From Mariniflexile maritimum (lineage in GTDB: Bacteria; Bacteroidota; Bacteroidia; Flavobacteriales; Flavobacteriaceae): a DNA stretch of 64,000 nucleotides. The position numbers and the translations under genes are program-made. The DNA lies in NCBI RefSeq assembly GCF_009746565.1, contig NZ_WRPN01000007.1, forward strand, positions 62,001-126,000, read 5' to 3'. Below the pieces are notes generated by a model. It made no database searches. It saw only the letters and a list, made by a program, of their open reading frames with translations, and was not told the origin of the DNA. Positions 44,449-53,871 of the stretch are shown here, piece by piece (position 1 is the stretch's first letter; each line of letters opens with the position of its first letter).

Positions 44449-46851
44449 CTATGCTTTTATATGAAGCTCGGTAAATTCTTTGCTTACTGTAATGGTATTA
44501 TCGCCATTAAGTTTTACGTCTTCAAATAACACTTCTTCATTATCAATTTGAATCATGGCAATATTGAATGGTAGCCCATGGAACTTAATCTTCAAGGTTT
44601 GATAAGGCGTAATATATTTACCCGATTTGAACTGTTGAATGATGACCGACTTTTCCTTGCCTACTAATTTAAAATTGCGCAAACTGTATCGGCCTTTTAT
44701 ATAATCATAGCCATCTTGCGCATCTTCAAAAACCTGCGAGGTTTCTTCGCCTGCTTTATAATATACATCCAAAATCAATTCTTCAAGGGGTTTTTCGCCC
44801 ACAAATTGTTGAATGGGATATTTGGGTATTATAGCGCCTTCTTTTACAAAAATGGGCATGCTATCCAAATCGGCATCCACCCAAAGTTCTTGGCCGCCTT
44901 CAACCACTTGGTCATTCCAGAAATTGTACCACTTTCCAATTGGGAAGTACATGCGTCTTCCTTTCGCATTTGGCTCGGTAATTGGGCAAGCCAATATTTT
45001 TTCGCCAAAAATAAATTCATCATTTCGGTAGTGGTTGTGCGTATCGTGTTGATCGTAAAGTACCAACGATTTTAAAATAGGAATCCCTTCATTGGCATAC
45101 CTCCAAAAAGCCGTGTATAAATAAGGCAATAATTGGTACCTTATTTCGATAAATTTTCTAACAATATCGGTAACGTTGGCACCAAAGGCCCAAGGTTCTT
45201 GGTCGCCATGGTCGCCCGATGAGTGGGTTCTGCAAAATGGATGGAAAATGCCTAATTGTATCCAACGGGCATAAAGCTCGCCGTTTGGTTGTTCGGCAAA
45301 ACCACCAATATCCGAGCCAATAAATGAAAACCCAGACATACACATACGTTGTGCTTGAATGTTAGCAATAGTTAAATGCTCCCAACTTGCCACGTTATCA
45401 CCTGTCCAGCTAGATGTGTAGCGTTGCGTACCTGAATAAGCAGCTCTGGTAATTACAAAAGGACGTTTTGGGTAAGCGAATTTTTTAAGCCCTTGGTAAG
45501 TTGCTCTTGCCATTTGCATCCCATAAACATTATGTGCTTTACGGTGACTGCAACGGTTTCCGTCATAATCATGTCTTACATCGTATGGAAACGTTTTTCC
45601 GGGCACGTCCATAACAGCGGGTTCGTTCATGTCGTTCCAAACGCCTTTTACACCTATATCTTCAACAAGTTCCTTGAATAAATTGGACCACCATTCGCGT
45701 ACTTCCGGATTTGTAAAATCTGGGAAGTAACATTCACCGGGCCATACTTTACCCTTCATGTAGGGGCCATCTGCACGTTTGCAGAAATAATCTTTTTCCA
45801 AACCTTCTTGAAATACCGAATACTCTTTATCGATTTTTATTCCGGGGTCAATAATAACGATGGTTTTAAACCCGTTATCGGCCAATTCCTTAACCATTCT
45901 TTTAGGGTCTGGAAAGTATTCGTTGCTCCACGTGAAGCATCTAAAACCTTCCATATAATCAATATCCAAGTAAATGGCGTCGCATGGTATTTGCAATTCC
46001 CTAAATTTATCGGTTACTTCCTTTACTTTCGATTCTGGGTAATAGCTCCATTTGCATTGGTGGTAGCCCAAGGTCCATAGCGCGGGCAGTTCATGGGGTT
46101 TTCCTGTTAAATCGGTGTACATGGCAACGACATCCGACATTTCGGGGCCATAAATAAAATAATAGTTCATCTCGCCACCTTGTGCCCAAAAACTGGTTAT
46201 GTTTCTGCGTTCATGGCAAAAATCGAAAAAGGTGCGAAAGGAATTGTCGAAGAAAATGCCATACGATTTTTTATGGTGCAAACCTGTATAAAAAGGAATG
46301 GCCTTGTAAATTGGGTCGGTATTTTTTCCGTAGGCATACGAATCGGTTACCCAATTTTCAAAAAGTTTGCCTTTTAGGTTGTTATCAACAGGTTTGTCGC
46401 CCAAACCATAATATGCCTCACTTTCTTGCGAAATTTTAGACATTTTAACGATATCGCCACCAAACTCATAGCTTTCTTCCCAATGAAAACCAAGTTCGTC
46501 CTCGCAAATAAGCGTGTTGTCCTTGGCATCGTACATAGCGGTGCGCATGTCTATTTTCGCAATATGGCAAATGAGTTTTGAAGTGGTGATAATGTATTTA
46601 TCGGCCTCTTCGGTTACTTCAAGAAAATTGTAGCCCCTACTGGCATATTTAGTGATGGCATACGAAAAATCTTTGTCAAAAATACCGGTGGTTGTGTATC
46701 TAAAGCGCAAAACACTATCGCGCTGTACGGTAACCTGAAGCACAACATTGTTTGCGGCCGTAAAGGATAAGGTATCTAAGTTTTTTTTATAAGAAATTAT
46801 GCTTGATGGAAATAAATTCCCTTTGTATTCGAGTTCTGTGTTTAAAATCAT
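44449..46851 (-). CDS. GH31 alpha-glucosidase, cytoplasmic
   Basis: 800 residues without a signal peptide. Hydrolyses terminal alpha-glucosidic bonds. The N-terminal beta domain (about 1-250) has the GH31 AYYGLGDKP and GIFFDN motifs; the TIM barrel is about 255-600 with nucleophile Asp407 in GVWNDMNEP and acid/base Asp485 in SWTGDN. A beta tail with a DUF5110-like region (about 640-790) ends the protein. Lack of a signal peptide places it with intracellular storage glucan or maltose metabolism. It lies 134 bases downstream of glgB in the same direction, so it may belong to the operon. Could alternatively be an alpha-xylosidase. Confidence 0.9.
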   Translation of the reverse strand: MILNTELEYKGNLFPSSIISYKKNLDTLSFTAANNVVLQVTVQRDSVLRFRYTTTGIFDKDFSYAITKYASRGYNFLEVTEEADKYIITTSKLICHIAKIDMRTAMYDAKDNTLICEDELGFHWEESYEFGGDIVKMSKISQESEAYYGLGDKPVDNNLKGKLFENWVTDSYAYGKNTDPIYKAIPFYTGLHHKKSYGIFFDNSFRTFFDFCHERRNITSFWAQGGEMNYYFIYGPEMSDVVAMYTDLTGKPHELPALWTLGYHQCKWSYYPESKVKEVTDKFRELQIPCDAIYLDIDYMEGFRCFTWSNEYFPDPKRMVKELADNGFKTIVIIDPGIKIDKEYSVFQEGLEKDYFCKRADGPYMKGKVWPGECYFPDFTNPEVREWWSNLFKELVEDIGVKGVWNDMNEPAVMDVPGKTFPYDVRHDYDGNRCSHRKAHNVYGMQMARATYQGLKKFAYPKRPFVITRAAYSGTQRYTSSWTGDNVASWEHLTIANIQAQRMCMSGFSFIGSDIGGFAEQPNGELYARWIQLGIFHPFCRTHSSGDHGDQEPWAFGANVTDIVRKFIEIRYQLLPYLYTAFWRYANEGIPILKSLVLYDQHDTHNHYRNDEFIFGEKILACPITEPNAKGRRMYFPIGKWYNFWNDQVVEGGQELWVDADLDSMPIFVKEGAIIPKYPIQQFVGEKPLEELILDVYYKAGEETSQVFEDAQDGYDYIKGRYSLRNFKLVGKEKSVIIQQFKSGKYITPYQTLKIKFHGLPFNIAMIQIDNEEVLFEDVKLNGDNTITVSKEFTELHIKA

Positions 46852-46985
46852 AAAATGAAAAAAATAATTAAGCTGCGAAAATACTAATTTTTATATTGGG
46901 AAGTAGCGTGTTTTTATGAAAAAAACCCTCAACAAATTGTATAAAGCGCAATATAACAGGCTATTAATTTGAATTTATCAAACAA

Positions 46986-48896
46986 TTAAGGTTTAAATTG
47001 AAAAACCGTTACGGCCAATGGTGCTACAAGTATTTCTGCGGCATATTCCTTTCCGTTCCAAGGTTGTTTTTTTATGGTGATTTCTTTTTTGTTTGAAACG
47101 CCACTGCCACCAAATTCTTTGGAATCGCTATTGAAAATTTCAACAAGTTTTCCATTTACGGGTAAACCAATTTTATAATTTTCGTGCACTAAAGGCGTAA
47201 AATTGCAAACCACAACCAGGTTTTTGTTGGGTTCGTTTCCTTTTCGAATGTATGAAATAACGCAATTTTCGTAATCGTCGTAGCTAATCCATTCAAAGCC
47301 TTCACCAGAAAATGCTTTTTCAAATAGTGCCGGTGCCGATTTATAAAATACATTCAAGTTTTTATAATAGTTTTGGAAGTTTTTATGGGGCTCGAATTCC
47401 AATAAGTTCCAGTCCAGGCTTTCTTGGAAATTCCACTCGTTGTATTGCCCAAACTCGGTGCCCATGAACATTAATTTGGTACCGGGATGGGTAAACATAT
47501 ACCCAAACAACAGGCGCAAATTTGCAAAACGTTGCCATTCATCACCGGGCATTCTTCCTAAGATGGAGTTTTTGCCGTAAACCACTTCATCGTGCGACAG
47601 TGGCAACATGAAATTTTCGGAAAAGGCATAGGCTAAGCTAAAGGTAATGTCGTTTTGATGGTATTTTCTGTAAACTGGGTCTTTTCCAAAGTATTGGAGC
47701 GTATCGTGCATCCATCCCATCATCCATTTCATGCCAAAGCCCAAACCGCCCAAAAATACGGGTTTTGAAACCCCCGGAAAAGCGGTTGATTCTTCCGCAA
47801 TGGTTTGTACATCGGGGAAGGAGGCATACACTTCTTCATTTAATTCTTTAAGAAAGGCAATTGCATCTAAATTTTCCCTTCCGCCATATGTATTGGGTTC
47901 CCACTCGCCATCTTTTCTTGAATAATCCAAAAACAGCATCGAAGCCACGGCATCAACCCGCAACCCATCGGCATGGTACTGGTCCATCCAGAAAATAGCA
48001 TTGCTTATTAAAAACGATTTTACTTCGTTTCTTCCGTAGTTAAAAATCAAACTTTTCCAATCTTGGTGGTAGCCTTTGCGCCTATCGGGATGTTCGTATA
48101 GGTTGGAGCCATCAAAAAAGCCCAAACCGTGTGCGTCTTCGGGAAAATGCGATGGTACCCAATCTAAAATTAAACCAATATCGTTTTGATGAAGCTTATC
48201 AACCAAATATTTGAATTCTTCAGGATAGCCAAAGCGCGATGTTGGTGCAAAATAGCCCGTAATTTGATAGCCCCATGACGGGTCGTAGGGAAATTCCATA
48301 ATGGGCATGAGCTCTACATGCGTAAAGTTCATTTCTTTTACATAGTTCACTAAATCATCGGCCAATTCGTAATACGACATGAAGCGGTCTTCTTCTAAAT
48401 GGCGTTTCCATGAGCCTAAATGTACTTCGTAAACCGAATAAGGCGCATCCAACGCATTGTGTTTTTTGCGTTTTTTCATCCAGTCGGCATCGTTCCATTT
48501 ATAGGCATCGTTCCAAACAACGGAGGCCGTTTTAGGTGGGTGCTCGCAACGGCGCGCATAGGGATCGGCTTTTTCGGTTTTTATATTATTGTTGTTGCTC
48601 TGTATCTTGTATTTATAGATATTGCCTTTACCAACCATGGGAATAAAGCCTTCCCAGATACCACTGGAATCCCAGCGCACGTTTAGTTGGTGCTCGCCTT
48701 CAATCCAATAGTTAAAGTCGCCAATAACCGAAACTTGTTTAGCGGTAGGGGCCCAAACGGCAAAATAAGTGCCTTCAATACCATTGACGGTAATGATGTG
48801 CGACCCCATTTTTTCATAAAGCCTATAATGTTTTCCTGCTTTAAAAAGATTGATGTCGAATTCTGTAAATAGACTGTAAACTTGTACTTGAGCCAT
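46986..48896 (-). CDS. glgB: 1,4-alpha-glucan branching enzyme (GH13_9)
   Basis: Introduces alpha-1,6 branches into alpha-1,4-glucan. 636 residues: CBM48 (about 35-130, TYFAVWAPTAKQVSVIGDFNYW), GH13 barrel with DADGLRVDAVASML (nucleophile Asp315), general acid Glu368 in TIAEESTAFPG (spacing 53 as in E. coli) and LPLSHDEVV, then a beta tail. The family-specific LLDYSRKDGEWEPN loop is present. Short N-terminus, like the group without the extra N1 domain. Last of the tightly spaced glucan genes: 6 bases after mak. Confidence 0.95.
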   Translation of the reverse strand: MAQVQVYSLFTEFDINLFKAGKHYRLYEKMGSHIITVNGIEGTYFAVWAPTAKQVSVIGDFNYWIEGEHQLNVRWDSSGIWEGFIPMVGKGNIYKYKIQSNNNNIKTEKADPYARRCEHPPKTASVVWNDAYKWNDADWMKKRKKHNALDAPYSVYEVHLGSWKRHLEEDRFMSYYELADDLVNYVKEMNFTHVELMPIMEFPYDPSWGYQITGYFAPTSRFGYPEEFKYLVDKLHQNDIGLILDWVPSHFPEDAHGLGFFDGSNLYEHPDRRKGYHQDWKSLIFNYGRNEVKSFLISNAIFWMDQYHADGLRVDAVASMLFLDYSRKDGEWEPNTYGGRENLDAIAFLKELNEEVYASFPDVQTIAEESTAFPGVSKPVFLGGLGFGMKWMMGWMHDTLQYFGKDPVYRKYHQNDITFSLAYAFSENFMLPLSHDEVVYGKNSILGRMPGDEWQRFANLRLLFGYMFTHPGTKLMFMGTEFGQYNEWNFQESLDWNLLEFEPHKNFQNYYKNLNVFYKSAPALFEKAFSGEGFEWISYDDYENCVISYIRKGNEPNKNLVVVCNFTPLVHENYKIGLPVNGKLVEIFNSDSKEFGGSGVSNKKEITIKKQPWNGKEYAAEILVAPLAVTVFQFKP

Positions 48897-48902
48897 AAAA
48901 AG

Positions 48903-50534
48903 TTAGTGGTTTATAATATTAGAAATCCCTTTTAAAGGAATCACTGCCCATTGTGGGCGCGAATTGAGCTCGTAACCCAATTCGTAAACTGCTTTTTCCA
49001 ATAAGCAGTATTTTAGTATGAAAATGCGTTCTTGGTTGTATCCTAAATTTAGGTTGGCGTTTTGTGTTTCGGTAACGTAAGTACCTAAAAAGAGGCCTGT
49101 AATATAATTGTATAGTATTTCGCCGGCTTTAAATAAATCGTTTTGGGTTAAGGCACCAAAATGGTTATTATTGTTGAAAATGGTCGCATAAATAGCGTAG
49201 TGATACGACCTGAACAGGCCAGCAACATCCTTTAAAGGCGGTTGTTTTACTTTACGGTCGCGGATGGTACTTTCGGGTTCTCCTTCAAAATCGAGGATGT
49301 AAAAATCGTCGTCCTTCACTAAAATTTGTCCTAAATGATAATCGCCATGAACCCGTATGCGCTCACCTTTAAGCTTGGTCCAATCGAAGGTGGTGAACCG
49401 TTTTCTAATGGCATTTTTTTTATCCAAAAATTCAAGGGCCAACTCTAGGGCCAATCCATCTAGTTTGTGAAGGTTGTTTTCGATGGTATTCAACCTGTTT
49501 TGAAACTGATAGATCATACGGTTTTTTAACCAAACCGTGTAATCGCCGTTAAAGCGCGTTGGCGTAAAGGCAGTTTCCTCAAATTCCGAGCCTAAGGCAA
49601 TATGCATTTCTGCGGTGCGTTTTGCCAAGGTTTCCACTTTTGTGAAAAGGTCTAAACCCACCCAATCGCTTATTTGTTTCGGGATGTCGGCATTGGTTAA
49701 GCGTTCAAATAATTCGGCATTTGGTAACGTATTAACGTCAATGTTTTGCGATTGCAATCTTAAAAAAACGTTGTGCAATGCTTTTAACATATAATCCCAT
49801 GCATCGCCTTGATTGGGCACCAGTTCCTGCATTAGGGCAATGGTGATGTAATCGTTATCGGCATCCACCAAATTAATGCTCCCTAAATACGAAGGTGTAT
49901 TTTTAAATTCCTTTTTTTCAGATAAAAACCGACTCATTTCATAATCGGGATTTTTATCGGCAAAAATACGCCTAAAAAACTTTAGCACATATTGGTCGTT
50001 ATAGATTAAGGAGGTGTTGCTTTGCTCTAAACCCATAAACCGCGATGATTTGTAAACCAAATCCTGAAAGCGCGCACTTTTGTGGTATTGTACTTTGGTA
50101 GTATCTTTTGGTAAGGAAGTTGCAATACGTTGAAAGACCAATTTCCGAAAGGCTTCCAAGTTAACGGCATCAATAATGTACCCATATTGGTTGTTAATCT
50201 TTATGGGAAGAATCCTGTTGTTTGGAGCAAATTCCAAATCGGTTACAAAGGCAATGGGTAAAAAGTAATGTTGGTAAAACGCTTCAACAAAATCGACTTC
50301 CAACAATAGGCCGAAATAAATTTCGCCATGTTGCTGGATCTTGAAATATTCGGTTAGTTCGATGTACTTAATGGTACTTGCCTTACCACCAAACCAACGT
50401 TGCTTAACAATATAGTTTTGTAAAACATCCGATAAAAATATTTTTAGGAAATTGCTGTCGTCCAACAGTTTTTCCCACGAACCGTTAAAATTGAAAACGG
50501 TGTCCAATTCTTTTATCGTTGTGTTTTTTTCCAT
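48903..50534 (-). CDS. mak: Maltokinase (Pep2/Mak-type)
   Basis: Phosphorylates maltose with ATP to maltose-1-phosphate, the donor for GlgE. 543 residues. An N-terminal cap (about 20-200) precedes the eukaryotic-protein-kinase-like fold, with the catalytic loop RIRVHGDYHLGQILV (about 390-405) and the metal motif FYILDFEGEPES, both hallmarks of maltokinases. It is not fused to TreS and no treS is in the window. It lies one base downstream of the glgE stop codon, so translation is coupled. Function follows from the glgE neighbour and the motifs. Confidence 0.87.
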   Translation of the reverse strand: MEKNTTIKELDTVFNFNGSWEKLLDDSNFLKIFLSDVLQNYIVKQRWFGGKASTIKYIELTEYFKIQQHGEIYFGLLLEVDFVEAFYQHYFLPIAFVTDLEFAPNNRILPIKINNQYGYIIDAVNLEAFRKLVFQRIATSLPKDTTKVQYHKSARFQDLVYKSSRFMGLEQSNTSLIYNDQYVLKFFRRIFADKNPDYEMSRFLSEKKEFKNTPSYLGSINLVDADNDYITIALMQELVPNQGDAWDYMLKALHNVFLRLQSQNIDVNTLPNAELFERLTNADIPKQISDWVGLDLFTKVETLAKRTAEMHIALGSEFEETAFTPTRFNGDYTVWLKNRMIYQFQNRLNTIENNLHKLDGLALELALEFLDKKNAIRKRFTTFDWTKLKGERIRVHGDYHLGQILVKDDDFYILDFEGEPESTIRDRKVKQPPLKDVAGLFRSYHYAIYATIFNNNNHFGALTQNDLFKAGEILYNYITGLFLGTYVTETQNANLNLGYNQERIFILKYCLLEKAVYELGYELNSRPQWAVIPLKGISNIINH

Positions 50535-50535
50535 A

Positions 50536-52473
50536 CTATTTGGTTAACTTAAAAATATGGAATGGCAAGGTTGGGTGCAATTCTACAAAGTTCCATTCAC
50601 TGTACCAATTGTAATTATTATTGGTTATTAAATCGTTAAGTTTTAAGTTGTGGCCTGCATGAATGCCCAATTCGCGCAAAGGCAATTGCACCGTACCTTG
50701 TTGGGAGTTATAGGCATCTAAACTGATGATGATTAAGAGTTCGTTTGTTTTGGCATCGTTCCACTTGTAAAAACCTAATAAATTGTTGTTTTCAATGTAG
50801 CAAAACTTAATATTGTTGGTTTGCTGAAGCGCCTCGTTTTGATGGCGAATGTGATTTATTTTAGAGATAACAGTGGTTAATTTGTTTTCAATAGTCCAAT
50901 CGTAGTGCGTTATTTGAAATTTTTCCGAATTCAAATATTCTTCCCTGCCCAGTAAGGCATCACTCAACATGTATTCATAAACCGGGCCATAAATACCGAT
51001 GCTGGAACTTAAGGTAGCCGCTAGTACATAGCGCTGTATGTGCTTTGATTCGTTTGCGCCTTGCAAATGCATGGGGTTAATATCGGGTGTATTAGGCCAA
51101 AAATTGGGCTGCATGTATTCGCTAAGTTCACTTTTGGTGAGTTCTTCAACATATTCAATAAGCTCATGTTTGTTGTTGCGCCAGGTAAAGTAAGTGTATG
51201 ATTGTGTATAACCTTGTTTTGCAAGCTGTTGCATAACTTTGGGTGCTGTAAAAGCTTCCGCTAAAAAAATAACGTCGGGATGTTTGGTCTTTACGTTGTT
51301 TATTATCCAGTTCCAGAAGTAAAAAGGTTTGGTGTGGGGGTTGTCAACACGAAAAACGTTGATGCCACAATCAATCCAATACAGTAGAATATCCAAACAT
51401 TCCTGCCATAGCGCTTTGTAATCTTCTGTTTCCCAATAAATAGGCAAAATATCCTGATATTTTTTTGGCGGATTTTCGGCATATTGCACCGTCCCGTCGG
51501 GTCGCCATTTAAACCATTGTGGGTGCTCTTTAACCCACGGATGATCGGGGGCTGCCTGCAATGCGTAATCCATGGCAATTTCAATGTTCTGTTCCTTTGC
51601 TTTTTGGATTAACGACTTAAAATCGTCCAAACTGCCCAATTGCGGGTGAATGGCTTTGTGCCCACCGTGGTGCGAGCCTACGCCCCACGTAGAACCCACG
51701 TCGCCTTCAACGGTGGTGGTGGTATTGTTTTTACCTTTTCTGTTAACTTCGCCAATGGGATGAATAGGTGGTAAGTACAGGGTATCAAAGCCCATTTTTG
51801 CGACCCTGGGCAACAAATTTTCGCAGTCTTTAAACGTACCATGTACGCCTTGATGCTGTGAAGCCGAGCGTGGAAAAAATTCGTACCACGTGCTGAAACG
51901 CGCCTTTTTTCTATCAACATATACTTTAAATTCTTTGGAAGTATTTGCCAATATTTTCTGGGGATGATTGAAAAAAATATGATGAAGCCGTTGGCTTGTT
52001 GCTTCTTGTATGGCCTCGTTATAATTATGTTCGTTTACAAAGATATTTTTTAGATGGTCTAGGTACAGCTTATCGTTATGCGATACTTTTTCGTGTACAT
52101 CGTTAAGATATGCAACACCTTCTAGCAATTCTGAATTAACATGCTGGTTATCGGCAATTTTTCGTTCAATGCCGTGTTGCCAGTTTAGGGCATAATCTAC
52201 CCAAGCTTCAATTTTATAGGAGTAAAAACCTTGTTTTTCAACTTGAAAAGCACCTTCCCATTCATTGTTTACCACTAAATGGATACGGTTTTCGCGCCAT
52301 TTTTTTTCGTTTTCATGTTTAAAGAGCACCGATGCGCCCAGTACATCGTGCCCATCGGCCAGAACATTGGCTTTTATGTTAACAAGTTCATTAACAACAC
52401 GTTTTATATAAAATTCGCCACCGTTTACACTGGGCGCTATATAGTCTATAACGACTCTTCTTTGGTCTTGCAT
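50536..52473 (-). CDS. glgE: Alpha-1,4-glucan:maltose-1-phosphate maltosyltransferase
   Basis: Transfers maltosyl units from maltose-1-phosphate to the non-reducing ends of alpha-1,4-glucan. GH13_3 protein of 645 residues with an N-terminal beta domain (1-100, RRVVIDYIAPSVNGGEFYIKR), a helical insert, then the barrel (about 195-550): GEVNRKGKNN and NVFRVDNPHTKPFYFWNW (nucleophile Asp377), general acid Glu406 in IFLAEAF. The 29-residue spacing equals that of Streptomyces GlgE. The KGKN and HTKP segments are distinctive of GlgE over other GH13 enzymes. An 81-base gap precedes it after glgC. Confidence 0.93.
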   Translation of the reverse strand: MQDQRRVVIDYIAPSVNGGEFYIKRVVNELVNIKANVLADGHDVLGASVLFKHENEKKWRENRIHLVVNNEWEGAFQVEKQGFYSYKIEAWVDYALNWQHGIERKIADNQHVNSELLEGVAYLNDVHEKVSHNDKLYLDHLKNIFVNEHNYNEAIQEATSQRLHHIFFNHPQKILANTSKEFKVYVDRKKARFSTWYEFFPRSASQHQGVHGTFKDCENLLPRVAKMGFDTLYLPPIHPIGEVNRKGKNNTTTTVEGDVGSTWGVGSHHGGHKAIHPQLGSLDDFKSLIQKAKEQNIEIAMDYALQAAPDHPWVKEHPQWFKWRPDGTVQYAENPPKKYQDILPIYWETEDYKALWQECLDILLYWIDCGINVFRVDNPHTKPFYFWNWIINNVKTKHPDVIFLAEAFTAPKVMQQLAKQGYTQSYTYFTWRNNKHELIEYVEELTKSELSEYMQPNFWPNTPDINPMHLQGANESKHIQRYVLAATLSSSIGIYGPVYEYMLSDALLGREEYLNSEKFQITHYDWTIENKLTTVISKINHIRHQNEALQQTNNIKFCYIENNNLLGFYKWNDAKTNELLIIISLDAYNSQQGTVQLPLRELGIHAGHNLKLNDLITNNNYNWYSEWNFVELHPTLPFHIFKLTK

Positions 52474-52554
52474 TCTATTTAATTGATTTTAAAAGACAGA
52501 AAAAAAACTAATTTTTAACACTATTTTTTTTGGACTTTTTATTTACGATAACGA

Positions 52555-53820
52555 TTAAATAACATAGCCCACAGGAATTACGGCGCCTTTTTTAATAACC
52601 ACAATGCCTTCTTTTACCACGTACATATCGGTTTCTTTATCTTCAAGGTGTTTACCACCGTTAATCCGAACATCGTCACCAATACGGCAGTTTTTGTCGA
52701 GAATGGCGTTTTTAATAAAGCAGCGTTCGCCAATACCCATCAGGATTCTAATTTTATAGTTTTCAATTTCTTCCAGGGTCTCATAATAATCGCTACCCAT
52801 CATGTAGGTATTGATAACGGTTGAGTCGGCACCAATTCTTGATCGTACCCCAATTACCGATTGCTCAATTTTTGCGGCACCAATAATACAGCCTTCTGCA
52901 ATTACGGCTTTGTTTAGTGTAGTTCCCGATACTTTTGTGGTAGGCAACATTCTTGCATGGGTGTAAATACGTTTGGTGTTGTCGTAAAGATCAAATTTCG
53001 GGATATCTTCTGTAAGGCCTATGTTTGCTTCAAAAAAGGAATCGATATTCCCTATATCGGTCCAATAGCCTTCATATTGATAGCTCAATGTTTTATGGTC
53101 GTTAATGGATTGTGGAATGATTTCCTTACCAAAATCGATGGTTGACGGGTCGTTCATCAATTCAACCAAAAGGCTTCTATTAAAAATATAAATACCCATA
53201 GATGCTAGGTAGTTTCTGCCTTCCTTTTTCATTTCGTCGCTAACTTCCGAGGTCCACTCTGGCAATAAATTAGCGTCGGGTTTTTCTATAAATGAGGTTA
53301 CCACGTTTTCATCATTGGCTTTTAAAATACCGAACGAGGTGGCATCTTTAGCGTTTACGGGAATGGTGGCAATGGATATTTCGGCGTTATGCTGTATATG
53401 GGCGTCAACCATCAAGTCATAATCCATTTGGTATAATTGATCACCAGAGAGGATGAGCGCATATTCAAAATCGTACCTTAAAAAGTGGTGCATGCTTTGC
53501 CTAACGGCATCGGCAGTTCCTTGAAACCAGCCTTTATTTGTAGGTGTTTGTTCGGCGGCAAGTACATCAACAAAGGCACTGCTAAAGAAACTAAAATGGT
53601 AGGTGTCCTTAATATGGCGATTTAATGATGCCGAATTGAATTGTGTTAATACAAAAATGCGTTTAATGTCTGCATTGATACAGTTGGAAATAGGAATATC
53701 CACCAACCTGTATTTTCCAGCTATGGGAACCGCGGGTTTCGACCTTGTTTCAGTTAAAGGGTAAAGTCTGGAACCTTGGCCACCTCCTAAAATTATGGCT
53801 AAAACTTTATTGTTTATCAT
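52555..53820 (-). CDS. glgC: Glucose-1-phosphate adenylyltransferase
   Basis: Makes ADP-glucose from glucose-1-P and ATP. 421 residues. The nucleotidyltransferase motif GGGQGSRLYPLTETRSKPAVPIAGKYRLVDIPISNCINA (about 11-50) and LILSGDQLYQMDYDLMVDAHI (about 120) are classical. KDATSFGILK and the FIEKP segment mark the sugar-phosphate site. A left-handed beta helix (about 295-421) ends the protein. Its ADP-glucose would feed the GT4 enzyme encoded just upstream. Confidence 0.94.
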   Translation of the reverse strand: MINNKVLAIILGGGQGSRLYPLTETRSKPAVPIAGKYRLVDIPISNCINADIKRIFVLTQFNSASLNRHIKDTYHFSFFSSAFVDVLAAEQTPTNKGWFQGTADAVRQSMHHFLRYDFEYALILSGDQLYQMDYDLMVDAHIQHNAEISIATIPVNAKDATSFGILKANDENVVTSFIEKPDANLLPEWTSEVSDEMKKEGRNYLASMGIYIFNRSLLVELMNDPSTIDFGKEIIPQSINDHKTLSYQYEGYWTDIGNIDSFFEANIGLTEDIPKFDLYDNTKRIYTHARMLPTTKVSGTTLNKAVIAEGCIIGAAKIEQSVIGVRSRIGADSTVINTYMMGSDYYETLEEIENYKIRILMGIGERCFIKNAILDKNCRIGDDVRINGGKHLEDKETDMYVVKEGIVVIKKGAVIPVGYVI

Positions 53821-53871
53821 GGTTAATTAGTTTAGAATTGTTTGTATTCAGTTAGTTTATAAATGCACGAC

